This document shows, one piece after another, positions 12,753-23,273 of a stretch of DNA of 64,000 bases. This DNA comes from Isoetes taiwanensis (taxonomy: Eukaryota; Streptophyta; Lycopodiopsida; Isoetales; Isoetaceae). The position numbers and the translations under genes are program-made. The stretch is from assembly GCA_021234155.1 (NCBI GenBank), contig JAJEKV010000030.1:4074050-4138049 (forward strand), read 5' to 3'. Position 1 is the first letter of the stretch. Every line of letters begins with the position of its first letter. The notes beneath the pieces are model-generated. The model saw only the letters and a list, made by a program, of their open reading frames with translations, did no database searches and was not told the DNA's origin.

Positions 12753-12838
12753 GCCCGGTGGATTCGATCACCCGTGAGTTTATGAATGGGATCCGCAATG
12801 GTGCCGATCCGGGTATGAAGGTGGAGTAATAATTGACC

Positions 12839-13600
12839 TTACCCGGGAAAGAGCGTGTCTCCTTGATATTGGCTGGTGCTTGAGCCTTGAGCACACAACC
12901 CTGATTTTGGCGAGGATGCGTGGTGATACACGCTTTGGTCGACAACATGGCCTAATGAGAACACGGAGGTGGCGCAAAGGTGCATTTCCTCGGGATTGAG
13001 ACTAATGGGACTCATCACATTTTGGAAGACGAGTTCCAATTTATCCAAATGGTCAGCCATGGGCAGTAGGCGAGAGAAGTCATCTTGAAAAATTTGCAAG
13101 AAGGGATTTTCCTTCATGAAATCATGGCTGAGAGCATGATGCGTTGAAACGTTGATGGAGAGTTGGATAATCCAAAAGGAACCACCTTGTAGGCAAAAAA
13201 GTGCTTGCACGGGGTGGTGAAAGTGGTCTTGAGTTGATCAGATTCTTTGATTGAGATCGATTGTAGCGGAAAAACCATCCATAAAGGAGTACATCTCATG
13301 TCCGACCACTTCTTCGAGAACCTGGTGCGTGAAGGAAGTGGAAAATGATCACGCTTCCGTGGCCTGATTGAGTTTCAGATAGTCCATACAGACGCGGATC
13401 TTACCATTGTGTTTAAGGGCAATGGCGATGGGGCTCACCCATTCGGAATGTTTGACCTCATAGATCAAACCTGCAGCAAGGAGTTTGTCAATTTCGCCTT
13501 TGACGCGATCCGCGGTAATTAGGGTTGAGCTGTCATGCATCGTTGCTACACTGGTGCGTGCATCCAGATTTGGTAGGAATGGTGAGTTCCCCAAGCTTTT
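12839..13600 (-). pseudogene. Reverse transcriptase of the gypsy pol
   Basis: Consecutive minus-strand frames give LLAAGLIYEVKHSEWVSPIA and KIRVCMDYLKLNQAT (fingers), an ISIKESDQLKTTFTTP segment, VVPFGLSNSPSTFQR (the hallmark VPFGLxNAPxTFQ), and FQDDFS at the catalytic position where (Y/F)xDD is expected. These are the conserved RT blocks of Ty3/gypsy elements. At least two frameshifts break the domain, so no active enzyme would be made from this copy as sequenced. Confidence 0.85.
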
Positions 13601-14199
13601 GTTGATTCCCCGAAGATCTTTGTAACTCGGTGAAAATGTGTTTGAATTTTTTGAGCGGCTTGGCCCGGCCTTGATACGATAAGGGCCGGAAGATTTGCGA
13701 CAATGCGGACATGTTGATTGTTGCCGGCGTCCACAATCTCGACTTGGGAGTCCGAATATGGGGTATTACTTGAGTATCTGGACAATGTGGGGGAGGAGGT
13801 TGGAGCATAACGGATGCGTGGCACTGCGTGGTGAAAAGAGAGGTTGCTCGGTTTCATCCGGCGAGAGGTTGCTTCATGACAAGCATGTACATCAACGGGG
13901 AGTTGCGGGGAGGTTCAAAGATCTGAAAAGTGATCAACGCGTTGGATTGATTGCAAGGAGCGGGTGGGGTCAAGCAAAGCAGCCACAAACTGGTCACGAT
14001 CAAGAGTCATTTCTCCCCAAGGATCGGCATATTACGGGGTAGGATGACAGAGGCGCACTTCATGGTGGAGCTGAACTTGATAAATATTCGAGCTTCTTCA
14101 GAATCGATGGTTCGAGAGAGAGGGTTCCGCATTGTCAACCGAAATGATCCACGCACGTTTGCAAGTCCATGGTGGCATTGAGATGACCATCGTTGATGA

Positions 14200-14553
14200 C
14201 TAAGCGTCCGTGGCCCAGTAATGGATACTCTTTGCCTGGCGGAGAAAAGGTCTGCCGACCAGCATTTCATAGTCACCTGGATCTTCGCCAGCTTTCCAAA
14301 CTCCAAATTCCATGGGGAAGCGGAGATCACCAATGTTGATGTGAAGAATAGGTGTGGCCTTGAGGTCGCGTGATATGGCCATTAGCCAATTTGATGTCAT
14401 ATGGGGCACGAAAAGAGTTGTGTGATGCCCATTTGTTTTGCGGAGTTTATCCGTGATGAGATTGGCGCTACCTCCATCTATTTGAACATGGTTGACTTGC
14501 TGATTACCCACCGTGGCATGGACCGTGGGTGTAGAGGTAAGCCACAGCCCCAA
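14200..14553 (-). pseudogene. Aspartic protease region of the gypsy element
   Basis: The frame reads VNHVQIDGGSANLITDKL and later MLVGRPFLRQAKSIHYW. Retroviral-type aspartic proteases carry D(T/S)G. Plant Athila/Tat-group elements commonly have a DGGS variant and an ILLGRPWL-type partner motif, which fits here. It lies between the gag zinc knuckles and RT, as expected. The linker at 14742-15017 upstream is hydrophilic. Confidence 0.7.
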
Positions 14554-15356
14554 CTAAAAGCAGTTGGGAGTGGTAACCTGGTCCTTGAGAGCGGAGACGA
14601 GTTTTAAAATGGTTGCCAAGCTTAAAGGAATTTTGATCTTGGCGAGCTCCTCTTGGAGTTCGAGAGGCACATGAGAAAAAGGATCTGCTGGTTATTGGTG
14701 CGGGAGTGCGTGGCAGGGAAGCAGCAACTTCTTTGAGTAAGTCAACCTCGCAGCAATATTGGGATATGTGCGAGGCGTGGAGGTTGAGATGTTGAAGGGG
14801 TATCATGTCTTTGTTGAGCTCTAGTGGTGGCATGAACATTTGCCAATGTGCGGCCTTCAGCAGCTTGCATGAGGTTCAAAATGCTTTGGCGAACTTTGGG
14901 CATAACATGTGGCATGAGCTTTTCCAAGTCAGGTGCAAAGTGAACCTTTTTTTCGTCCTCATGAGGAATGGTGTCAACTGCAAAGGCAGGTTGCGTGCCA
15001 TTCGGAATAATGGTCAAGGGACGTGATGCCTTGGTCTGGCGTGAAACTAAACCAACCCAATTTGACGGCTGGACTGGAGGATTAAGTGCCTGAAAAATTT
15101 CCTCTTGGGCTTGTTGATCCGGTGAGGTTGATTTCTTTGGAGCTGGTTGATAGCGTGATTCTTGAGGGCTCTTGGTGGCTTCTTAAGAACTGGTCTCGGG
15201 CCTTGTTTGCCATTAGCAAGCGAGAGTTGGTAAGCCGTGAGGCGGACCGATGTGGTCCGATTTGTGCCGAAAGCCGCACGAACTTGTGGAAGTTGAGGAC
15301 ACGCCGTGGTGGTATGACCCCATTCTTGGCGGTGATAACACCGAGCTTTAGAAGGA

Positions 15357-16774
15357 TCAAAAGGAGGGCGTTGGTTGGATCCCGTGGGTTGCTCTGTTGG
15401 CGATAGAGTTGCGTGGGCTGCACCACGAAGTGGTGGCTGGCGATAGTGCGATTATTGTTGCCGAGGTGTGGTTTGCACTTGATAAACCATTTTGTTGCGG
15501 AAGCGGTGTGGGATGAGTGCGAGTGCACTCTTCCGTGGCATGATTGCACATGTTGCATCGCTTACAATGAGGCGGGCCATTGGTGGAGTTGCACTCATTT
15601 GCCAAATGGCCTTGGTATTTGCAAATATGGCACCGATTTGACTGGCGGCTGTGGATTAGCGTGTTGAGGCTGAATACCCGTTTGTGGAACCATGACAGTG
15701 GAATGAGCAGGAGCTCTTGAAAGAGCCCTCGGGAGGAAACATTGATCGGAGTGATTGACAAGGTCGATAGCCTGCTCCAAAGTCTTGGGGACTGGTATTC
15801 AGTCATGAGTCGAATAGCGGGAGGAAGTCCTTGGAGAAACCGGACCAAAATCTGGCTCTGTGGTGGGGTACTCCTTGAGCTTACTTAGCGAGAATGTGAA
15901 GTCGATCCATAAAATCCGGGGAGACTCTGCGGGCTCTTGTTGAAGTTCATTGAGTTGCTTGAGATGAAGTTGATCATCATCCGTGGTCCCGTAATGAGAC
16001 GTAAAAGCAATCGCATTTCGGACCGATCTTGTTTCCAATGGCTTTTGTTGGACATGAGCCATTGATGAGGGAGAGCCACGCAGGTGGTGGAAAAAAGATG
16101 TAGAATTTCGGTTGAGGTTCGCATGACCATTTAGGACAGCTAGAGCCTCAAATTCTTCCATGTGGGCCCGAGCACTTTGGTCTAACGGTTTGCCTTTTCG
16201 TGTTGCCAAAGGTGGGATAAGTCGGTTCCGAGTCCGAAAGGTAGATGTGAAAGTCTTTGGGCTGGACAGAACAAAGATAGTGAGGATATTGAGGTTGAGT
16301 TGGATGTGGCATGGTGCCGAAGGACCCCGATGAAGGGGTGACCGCGGTTGAGAAACCTGAAGTAGCTGGAGCATTGGTTTTGAGATCGGTAAGGTTGTAA
16401 ATGGGGAAGAGCAAATGGAAAACGTAGGGGAAAGGATATTCCTGGGTAGGCATAAAGGAGACATGTGGATAGCCGTGTTCCACGGGGAGATGATGGTTGT
16501 GAAGGAAGAGGCGTATGGCCCTGAAGAATGATGGATGTAGGCATGTTGGGGGTGTGAAAGTACGGTTGAGAAGGTTGAGCCCGATAAGGCTCGGATAGTG
16601 ATGAGGGGACTGAGGTTGTGAGCAATGTTTGCACGCTTTGGGGCGGGGAACCGGGACGCAGATCGACACGAGGGGTGGGTGGCGCTGACCGAGCCCTAGG
16701 CGAAGATGGCCTCCCTCTATGTCATAAGCAGATCCATACATGTCACGGGGTTTCCCGACGCCGATGGCGCTCAA
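15357..16774 (-). pseudogene. Gag with two CCHC zinc knuckles
   Basis: The N-terminal two thirds is Pro/Ser/Thr-rich with capsid-like helical stretches (about 16130-15800, in more than one frame). The C-terminal part carries two zinc knuckles of form C-x2-C-x4-H-x4-C: CHICKYQGHLANEC at about 15632-15591 and CKRCNMCNHATEEC at about 15570-15528. Zinc knuckles bind the element RNA during packaging. Two overlapping frames cover 15799-16464 and 16148-16774, showing frameshift damage. It directly follows the 5' LTR and primer-binding region. Confidence 0.75.
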
Positions 16775-16853
16775 GCCGAGAGGCCATTCGAGAAAGGAGT
16801 TCTTTCGGCGCGGAAATTACGGACGTAACATGGCTTACGTAAGAAAGTAGGAT

Positions 16854-16878
16854 AGAATCGTAACCGGCGTGGCGGCGG
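16854..16878 (-). other. Probable primer-binding site of the gypsy element
   Basis: Directly inside the 5' LTR the minus strand reads CCGCCGCCACGCCGGTTACG. This roughly follows the GGCGCCGTTGCCGG type used by Athila/Tat elements, with a few base changes. The match is imperfect, so the primer tRNA is inferred. Confidence 0.35.
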
Positions 16879-17461
16879 TGTTTAGGGTCTGGGTTGGGAA
16901 CTCCTCGAAGACAGACCCTGCGGAGGACCCGTGGATCTAACGGGGAGAGTCAGGGGGACTATGTCACGGATTTGCAAGAAGAGAAGAAGAAGAAGAAAAC
17001 AGAACAAATGAGAGAAAGATGATAAGCTTCCTTGATATCAATGATGAAAATACATGAGCTCTCGCAATAGAGAGAAAACTGAAAGGAGACAAGACTCAAA
17101 ACTCATCTAAAACTCATGTGCTAGCTCTACTCATATATATAGTACAATGGCCTTGGGCCCAATATAGACACTCTGACTGATCTCGGTGCCGACTCCTGGA
17201 AGGAGGCCTGATTTGCAGGAATGTTGGCGGTGCCTCTTGAAGTGCCTAGAATCACGCACGGACGCCGACGCTGACGGGTGAGCCGTCACTTGTCCGAGCG
17301 GGGCGCCTCTTGTTGACCCGGGCCACGTGCTTTGATGCGTGGTCCGCTGCTTGGTCTTCTGGAGCCTTTGATGGTGACCATTGGCTGACTGAGGATCCTT
17401 GAGCTTGACCTGGTCTGTCGTATGCATGAATAGTCCTGTACCAGGAGGCACATGACTAACA
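16879..17461 (-). repeat. 5' LTR of the gypsy element
   Basis: Direct copy of 6420-7006. On the minus strand it begins TGTTAGTCATG and ends CCCTAAACA. Its outer edge is followed by the target duplication TAGGA. Confidence 0.85.
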
Positions 17462-17466
17462 TAGGA
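17462..17466. repeat. Target site duplication TAGGA (right)
   Basis: Identical to 6415-6419. Removing the element and one copy restores a continuous minus-strand coding sequence of the DUF7869-like gene. Confidence 0.8.
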
Positions 17467-18990
17467 TAGGAAAGAAAACATCCACCTGTTCTTATTTTGG
17501 CCAGCACAATTATCAAGTTGCAAGAGAAACCTTTTGGGTAGATCTTGAGGTTTAGCACGTGAAGTTGAAGCTCCAACATGTTCATTAGACCCATGCTTCC
17601 TAAACCTTGCCTTGCTGAACTTTTCAATATTGTTAGGGTTTCCATCTAACAATGCTCTATATAGTGCCCGGCTAGTTGTAAGGTCTGGAGGTGACCATTG
17701 TATCCATTTTCATAGTTTCTCAAACACCTCATGATACTCCCAATATGAAAATCACGGACTATCACTCCACAACTCCAAACTAAAATGGCCATAGTAGGTT
17801 TGATTACGCCCATGCAAGATTGCCCCATCATTGAGATCAGTAAAGGGTATGATCTTCCACATGACTTTGGTATGTACTTGAATTGTGGAAGACAAGTCTT
17901 TTGCTGGTCCACCTTGTCATGTATAATACATAAATAGTTATTGGGTTCCAATGCAGATAAAGTCCTCCACATCCAATAACACGATCTACATGATAGTTGG
18001 TGATCATATGGTCCTTCATATGCTCCCTTATCCTAGCCCTTTGACTAGGTTGCACAGTCTTATCAAGAGTCTCCTTCAACTTAGCACATAAATTGCACTT
18101 TGCAAAGTTGTTTGAAGTTGCTATGGTGACATGATTGAAATGACCTACTAAAGCTAGGTTGGGATATTGGAAGAATTCCCAATTCTCGAAGTAGGGAATT
18201 CACTTCTTCCAAAATACTCTTTTGAGTACAATGTGATGGCAACCTTTTCTCAACAAGCTGCTCTTCCCTTTTCATCCCTTCTACTTTTTTGTGTGGCATA
18301 GACTCGCATTGAAATCAATATATTTTTCAAATATCTCCTGGCGACCAAGGTCCTAAATTTGTTGGTCTCAACAAACCATTATTTCCATGTAAAGCAATCC
18401 TGTTCCCCCCTCTGCTTTTTTTTGCCAATTATGCCATGAAGAAGTTGGAATTGCATGGATTTGCACATATCCATTTGCCTAGCAAAGGGTATTTTTTTTG
18501 TTTGGGTTTCTTTCATGTTGAAGTGCATGCTTTCGAAGATTGTGTACATGTAGGTCCTCCTCTCATCAACAAGTGTACTCTTGAAAAGTGGCTCTTGCTT
18601 CCACCAATTGTTCTATTGTAAAGAATTGCATACAAAGCACTCCAACAACAATCGAGCCCCTAACCTTCACCATTGTCTCACGTTTGGTGTCACTATTCAA
18701 CTTGGCTCTTTTGCTAGGATAATGTCGGCGATACTTCTCCCCTTTTGCCTAAGAGTTCCAAGCGCCAATGGATCAATATCAAGACAATCATTGTCCCCAA
18801 CAACACGAGGCTCGGAAAAATATAATCCTCCACAAATTGAACACTACTTATAGGCCATGCCATGATGCAAGGAACCTCCAATTGCTTGACACAACCAAAA
18901 CATTCCTTGTCACCCAAACCTTTACCTTTCGGTTGTCTTCCAACATCGAAATTGCAATACCAATATTGTCTTCCCCTAGCCTTTCATCAT
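17467..18990 (-). pseudogene. DUF7869-like gene, 5' half (split by gypsy insertion)
   Basis: Minus-strand frames give, in order, a basic N-terminal part with PLALGTLRQKGRSIAD (about 18770) and SMHFNMKETQTKK (about 18510), an HSNFKQLCKVQFM stretch, REHMKDHMITNY, NNYLCIIHDKVDQQKTCLP, and finally FLLQLDNCAGQNKNR at 17530-17485, where the gypsy element cuts in. The 'QLDNCxxxNKNR' block is the landmark I associate with plant DUF7869 proteins, which are widespread, multi-copy and uncharacterised. At least three one-base frameshifts occur before the insertion point, so the copy may have been dead already, or the shifts are sequence errors. No start codon can be assigned securely. The C-terminal half is at 5304-6419. 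Confidence 0.65.
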
Positions 18991-19500
18991 TAACGACTTG
19001 ACCGGGATCACGCTAGCACAATGACTCCTTGGCCTACTATTTCCTTGTTGCACTTGTGCATGATTCTCACCTTCTTGTTCCTCCATTGCACCCTACTATA
19101 GAGGACTAATTGTTTTCTTCAACATTCTTGCTAGGAGTTGGTTTTTCATTGATATTGCTCTTTTCAATATGTTGCACACCATCTTGAGTTGGAGAGGCAC
19201 CATTGACCTAGGCAAATTGCACCCTTTTTAGTCAATGAGTAGGAAAAAATTATTACACCATAAGATAAAAAGTCACATTACATTTATGGAATATGTAGAG
19301 GTAAATCAAATTTTTTTAAAAGCAAGAAATTCCTTGGAAATAGGTTTAATATAATAATAACAATGGGTAAACGAAATCATTTAAAACAAAATTTTCATTG
19401 GCAACAACAAGGAAATGACATTTATATAAATATATCCTAATTTTAATTATCGAAAATTTGGATATATGATTCTGAAAAAGACATATAGCTGATGGACGTG
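18991..19500. other. AT-rich spacer, nothing recognised
   Basis: Remnant Ser/Thr/Asn-rich minus-strand phrases may still belong to the DUF7869-like gene up to about 19200. Beyond that it is AT-rich without a frame. Confidence 0.3.
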
Positions 19501-19556
19501 AGAATTTATTATCCATAATAATATACCCTAGATGATATAGCTAGCGGGAATTTCAT

Positions 19557-19620
19557 ACGCCTGGCGTGTTATTTGAGGCAATTATTCACGCTAATTTCTA
19601 ATTAACCCTATATAAATCCG
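19557..19620 (+). promoter_or_regulatory. TATA promoter with CGCC-GGCGTG motif (copy 1)
   Basis: ACGCCTGGCGTG at 19557-19568 is followed by TTATTCACGCTAATTTCTAATT and then CTATATAAATCC at about 19608, about 60 bp before an ATG in strong context. The same series of motifs recurs at 20803-20875. Confidence 0.55.
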
Positions 19621-19669
19621 GTTCACGCTCTCAAGACCTCCATTCTGTCCAAATTTTTTTACGCCCGCC

Positions 19670-20172
19670 ATGGCGTTAAGCCTCGGTATTCGAACTTCAT
19701 GAAGAACCCGAGGTCTCGTCAAAGAGATGTCGGGTTGAAGAACCCCTCTATTCCCCCCATAGATTTTCTTGCCCAATTCTCCTCTGATTCCTCCTCTGAT
19801 GAAGAGGAGGAAGAGGAGGAATTGGATATGGAAGAGGAGGAGTTGAGCTCCTCTGATTCCTCCTCTGATGAAGAGGAGGAAGAGGAGGAGTTGGAGGAAG
19901 AGGAGGAGATGTCCTCTCAAGAGCACATGACCGCTCTGCTTCAGGGTTGGCTTGACCCTGAAACAGAGAATGAAATCTCTGAAGAGGAGGAGGAGGAAGA
20001 GGAGGAGGAGGCGGAGGAAGAAGATGAGGAGGAAGGTCGACAATTCGACCAGTTTTTGGAGTGGTTGAGAGATGAACCAGGTTTGCATGTGATTTTTTTT
20101 TTTGTTTTTGCACCTTTCTTTCTTTCCTAACACCTTTCTTTCTTCTTTGTTGCAGGCGTGGAAGAAGAGTGA
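19670..20172 (+). CDS. Acidic Glu/Ser-rich small protein, two exons
   Basis: An ATG at 19670 in strong context (CCGCCATGG) lies about 60 bp after a TATA box. The frame shifts by one or two bases within the first ten codons and then continues from about 19681 as KPRYSNFMKNPRSRQRD. The body holds three acidic blocks of Asp/Glu runs separated by SSDSSSDEE repeats, and ends in a hydrophobic/acidic tail with QFDQFLEWLRDEPG. A short intron (about 20081-20156; GT, pyrimidine tract, TTGCAG) joins to GVEEE and a TGA at about 20170. The length is about 135 residues. Such acidic tracts occur in chromatin- or histone-binding proteins, but I cannot name a family. The early frameshift could be a sequence error. 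Confidence 0.5.
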
Positions 20173-20174
20173 TG

Positions 20175-20720
20175 CAGATCCCGGGCGGCCCATTTTTTGT
20201 TTCCTTTCTTACAGAAGTTTTGGACACGCCTCCGGGCATTTTTTTTCTGTAAATTGTGTGAAAAGCCTTGGCAATTTGCTTCCAAGCCGGGCATCTGTAT
20301 ATACAACTGTTTTTAATGAAATCAAACAGTTTTCTTCATAAACTTTGTCTTCAAACAGTTTTCTTCAAACAGTTTTTCTGTACATAAAATTTTTTGAATA
20401 AAATCAAACTGTATTCTCCAATTATTTTGGCTCCAAGCTGTTTTCTCTAAAATTTTGTCTCTGCAAATTTTGTCTCTCTAAACTCTTATCTCTGCAAATT
20501 TTGTCTCAACAAAGTCTCGGGAACACTATAAATCAACTACATGAGAATTCTACGATTCATCCACGGTAACCATAGGAAATTTTCCTATACGACCTAAAAC
20601 AATTCCCCAACCTTACAAGTCATTTTTTAGCCTTGATAATTTTGCCTTTAAAATCATTTTTAATTTAGCCTATATAAAATTTCTAAATTCTATTTTTTCG
20701 AATGCAATAAATGGAATAAA
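20175..20720. other. 3' flank of acidic gene, AT-rich
   Basis: Contains repeated phrases AAACAGTTTTCTTC and TTTTGTCTCT(G)CAAA that look like slippage-type duplication in 3' untranslated sequence. No frame is present. Confidence 0.35.
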
Positions 20721-20724
20721 ATGC

Positions 20725-20900
20725 CGTGAGAATTTATTGCATGAAATGCAATATTCTCCTTATATACCATATACATGTCATGTATGCGGCGGGAAGGCAG
20801 ATGCGCCCGGCGTGTTAATTCAAGCAATCAATTATTCACGCTAACTTATTTCTAATTATGCCTATATAAATCCATTTTACGCTCTCAAAGTTCCTACATT
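20725..20900 (+). promoter_or_regulatory. TATA promoter with CGCC-GGCGTG motif (copy 2)
   Basis: GTGAGAATTTATT, GCGCCCGGCGTGTTAATT, ATTATTCACGCTAA and CTATATAAATCC follow each other in the same order and spacing as at 19500-19620, ending in TACGCTCTCAAAG as against CACGCTCTCAAGA. The two modules are clearly duplicates. Possible donor and acceptor sites follow downstream (CTTG/GTGAGC near 20970, CAAG/GTTAG near 21160). Confidence 0.55.
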
Positions 20901-21192
20901 TTCTTCCTTCCTTCATACGATTTGCCGGTTGCGCTTCTGCTGTGTTTGGATCCGTCCTCCTGAAATCTTGGTGAGCAGATTTATATTCAGCAATGTTAGA
21001 TGTTTGGTTTCGGCAATTCCTAACTTACTAAAAGACTCCGCCTTTTAGTTCTGTAGCATCTGTAGCAGAGGACTAAGGTCTGCGAATCGAAAAGCCTCGG
21101 AATTAAAACCACAAGCATAGTCCTCCGTTCTTCGAATCCTTCCAGCCTCAGAACTCAAGGTTAGTTTTCATTTAGTTTTAAGTTTCATCTCA

Positions 21193-21285
21193 ATGGCAGG
21201 TTTAATCCAAGAAGACAAGCTTTTGCATTTGCTCGAGGCAGAGGAAGCAGATGATGTTTATGAAAACCAGAATAGTTTTTTATAA
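21193..21285 (+). CDS. Possible 30-residue ORF behind duplicated promoter
   Basis: This is the first ATG with a sensible frame downstream of the second TATA module: MAGLIQEDKLLHLLEAEEAD and so on, 30 residues ending in TAA. It is acidic and helix-prone. It may be a complete small protein, the first coding exon of a longer gene, or chance. No homologue is recognised. Confidence 0.2.
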   Translation: MAGLIQEDKLLHLLEAEEADDVYENQNSFL

Positions 21286-21446
21286 ACTTCATCTGCTTCT
21301 TTTGTTCGAGTAAATTCTTGGGTTTCTCTTCACGAATTAATCATGCTATTGCATGCAAATTTCTATTATGAATAAGTGTAGTAGAAAGCATTAGAAAAAT
21401 CTGAAAGATAATATTTGAAACACGCAAAGATAATATTTGAAACCGT

Positions 21447-21725
21447 TAAAAGTGTTTTATGCTAACCTTAGCCTTCAACATGAATACATTTCGTGCGTGC
21501 ACTCGAGAGAGAGGAAAAAAAAAAACATGCGGATAGATAAGTAAATAGATAAAGGCGGGGCAATTATTTACATGCACGGCCTTTATCTATTTACTTATCT
21601 ATCTATGTGTTTTTTCTCCCTCTCTGAAAGTGCACGCTTGGCGTATAGTTTTTCCTATATAGCGGTTTACCGCGGCGGCGTGCACACAATTTTATCCCTA
21701 CTTTCAACTTTTACGCTAAAACACG
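21447..21725. repeat. Fold-back (long inverted repeat) element
   Basis: Arms around 21490-21557 (GCGTGCACTCGAGAGAGAGG, poly-A, then ATGCGGATAGATAAGTAAAT) and 21575-21645 (the complementary ATTTACTTATCTATC, poly-T, CTCCCTCTCTG, AGTGCACGC) pair almost throughout, around a loop of about 20 bp. Outer parts TTTTATGC...AACC and ACGCTAAAACAC extend the pairing less perfectly. The shape fits a fold-back MITE or a small-RNA-producing hairpin. Confidence 0.65.
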
Positions 21726-21839
21726 GGGCGTGTCTCTTAGTTTCTAAGTTTATAAATAAATAAATATAACACGCCGGCGTGAATCGCGATACTCAGCTCA
21801 CTTCCTATTGATAGATGCCAAGTTACGTTAATCACCCGG

Positions 21840-22067
21840 TTGGTGGCGAAGATGCATTGGAATTATATTTGGGCCGGCAATCACCACCCCAGACTCGGTT
21901 TCGGCTCCAATCTCGGTCAGGTTGAACCGCGGCCGAGCACCGGTCCATTTGGAGCACCGGTCTTGCAACCCACGGAGTACTTGGATCAAGTAATGATGAT
22001 GCGTAAGAAGAAGGGCAATGATAGATCGGGCTCGGCTTGGCTCGGGGCCCCTTGCAATCGCATCTAG
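21840..22067 (+). CDS. Unrecognised ORF, possible exon
   Basis: A frame of up to 75 codons starting from a non-ATG or later ATG codon reads Gly/Pro-rich sequence and then YLDQVMMMRKKKGNDR and ends at TAG. A second frame at 22189-22449 is Glu/Met/Pro-rich. They could be exons of one gene upstream of the large gene at 23274. I do not recognise either. Confidence 0.2.
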   Translation: MVAKMHWNYIWAGNHHPRLGFGSNLGQVEPRPSTGPFGAPVLQPTEYLDQVMMMRKKKGNDRSGSAWLGAPCNRI

Positions 22068-22188
22068 GAGGCTGGCCCTCTTATCTAATCACTTTGAGAA
22101 TGCACGTACATGCATTGATCGAGAGTGAATCTCGCATCCGTCAACTTCGAGATTCAAAATGAGGCTGGTTTCTTAGTGGTTAGCCTCT

Positions 22189-22449
22189 ATGCCCGGATGC
22201 CCCAACACGAACCACTACCACAGGCGGATATCTGATGCAATGGAGATGGCTCAACCAATGGAACCACTACCGTGGGGCTTATCTGATGCATTGGAGGTTC
22301 AACCAATGGAGCAGGGGAGGGGCGAGGAGGTGGAGGTGGAGCGGCCCGGGGAGGTGGAGCTAGAGCACGGTGTTTTTTTGGGGTTTTACGATCAGTTCAC
22401 TATGCCCAACTATGGAAATGGGAGTATCGATAGCCCAGCTACTCGATGA
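22189..22449 (+). CDS. Unrecognised Glu/Pro-rich ORF
   Basis: ATG-started frame of 86 codons with internal near-repeats (SDAMEMAQPMEPLPWGLSDA) and an acidic EEVEVERPGEVELEHG segment, ending YGNGSIDSPATR and TGA. The internal 'AMEMAQPMEPLPWGLSDALEVQPME' style duplication suggests repeat expansion. No family is recognised. Confidence 0.25.
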   Translation: MPGCPNTNHYHRRISDAMEMAQPMEPLPWGLSDALEVQPMEQGRGEEVEVERPGEVELEHGVFLGFYDQFTMPNYGNGSIDSPATR

Positions 22450-23273
22450 GATTTGGGCTTGAAAGCGATGAGTCAGGATTTTGTCCGGGTTTATCGGTTT
22501 ATCCAGATTATATACAATTGTAAACTTTTTTCCAATGAATACAACAAATTTTGTCTACTTTTATATTTCTACAATGTAATACATGTTACATACCTTTTTT
22601 AAGCGGTTTCTTGGCCATGCAACAAATGTTCCAACACTTTCTCCAACCCAGTATCCCCACCGGGTGTCTCATGAGTAAAGCTTCATCCGTAGCGGCTTGA
22701 TTAATCAACGTAACTTCGGACATACTTATCCCCGGCAGAATTCCATGGCAGTTTCTGGTCGGATCGATGGAGTCGATCTTGCATAATCTTATTTTCCTTT
22801 TCGATTTGTAGTTAACATGAAACATTCATCTTCGAACCTTTGCGAGAAAATTGCTATTCGAGACACCTACTATTGGAAATTAATGTTCAAGCTATAGGAA
22901 TGAGATGAGTACCCGAGTGCGTAGCCATTCTTGAGAAGCTGATTTGAGTTCACCGAAATCACGTAGCTATGGAAACTCGGCGGTCGGGAAAAATTGAATT
23001 AGAAGAAAGATTAGGTTAACTACGTTTAGGCGGGATAAATTTGGCGGGATACATTTTGGGTAGATTGGTTTTTAAAAACTTAATGAAAGAAGTCGGCGGA
23101 TGGGTCTTCGTCATTATTATTTGTATTTGTCAAGAATATTTCGAAACTGCATTTTGTGTTTTCTTGAAATTCAAATTTCTCTATTTCTAAATGCTGGGTA
23201 GAAAAAGCTATTTCTTGGCAGCTTCGAAAGGCCGTATCAAAGCGACCAGACTCTGTTACTAGGCGACTCGGAG
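22450..23273. other. Spacer upstream of the large gene
   Basis: No coding frame is supported. The last 250 bp hold repeated GGCGGG phrases (AGGCGGGATAAATTTGGCGGG near 23030) that could be promoter elements for the gene starting at 23274. Confidence 0.3.

Larger units (their letters stand above)
6420..17461 (-). mobile_element. Ty3/gypsy LTR retrotransposon, Athila/Tat-like, degenerate
   Basis: A complete but disabled element of about 11 kb, transcribed on the minus strand. It has two direct LTRs (6420-7006 and 16879-17461), the 5-bp target duplication TAGGA, and the order gag, protease, RT, RNase H, integrase, as in Ty3/gypsy. After integrase there is a further region of almost 4 kb with its own frames. 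The DGGS protease active site, the integrase C terminus with a WLGPY stretch and a VNGFRLK-type end, and the extra 3' frame all fit the non-chromovirus Athila/Tat branch rather than chromoviruses; no chromodomain is visible. Every domain is interrupted by frameshifts or stops, so it is non-autonomous as sequenced. It was inserted into a DUF7869-like gene. Confidence 0.85.

Noticed and set aside
12438-12785. Plus-strand frame of 115 codons in the pol region
   Set aside because: Lies antisense to the clear RNase H domain, which explains the lack of stops.
19591-20239. Long antisense frames (Leu- or Pro-rich) opposite the acidic gene
   Set aside because: They are mirror images of the GAG/GAA-rich acidic codons; the sense strand has promoter, start context and intron.
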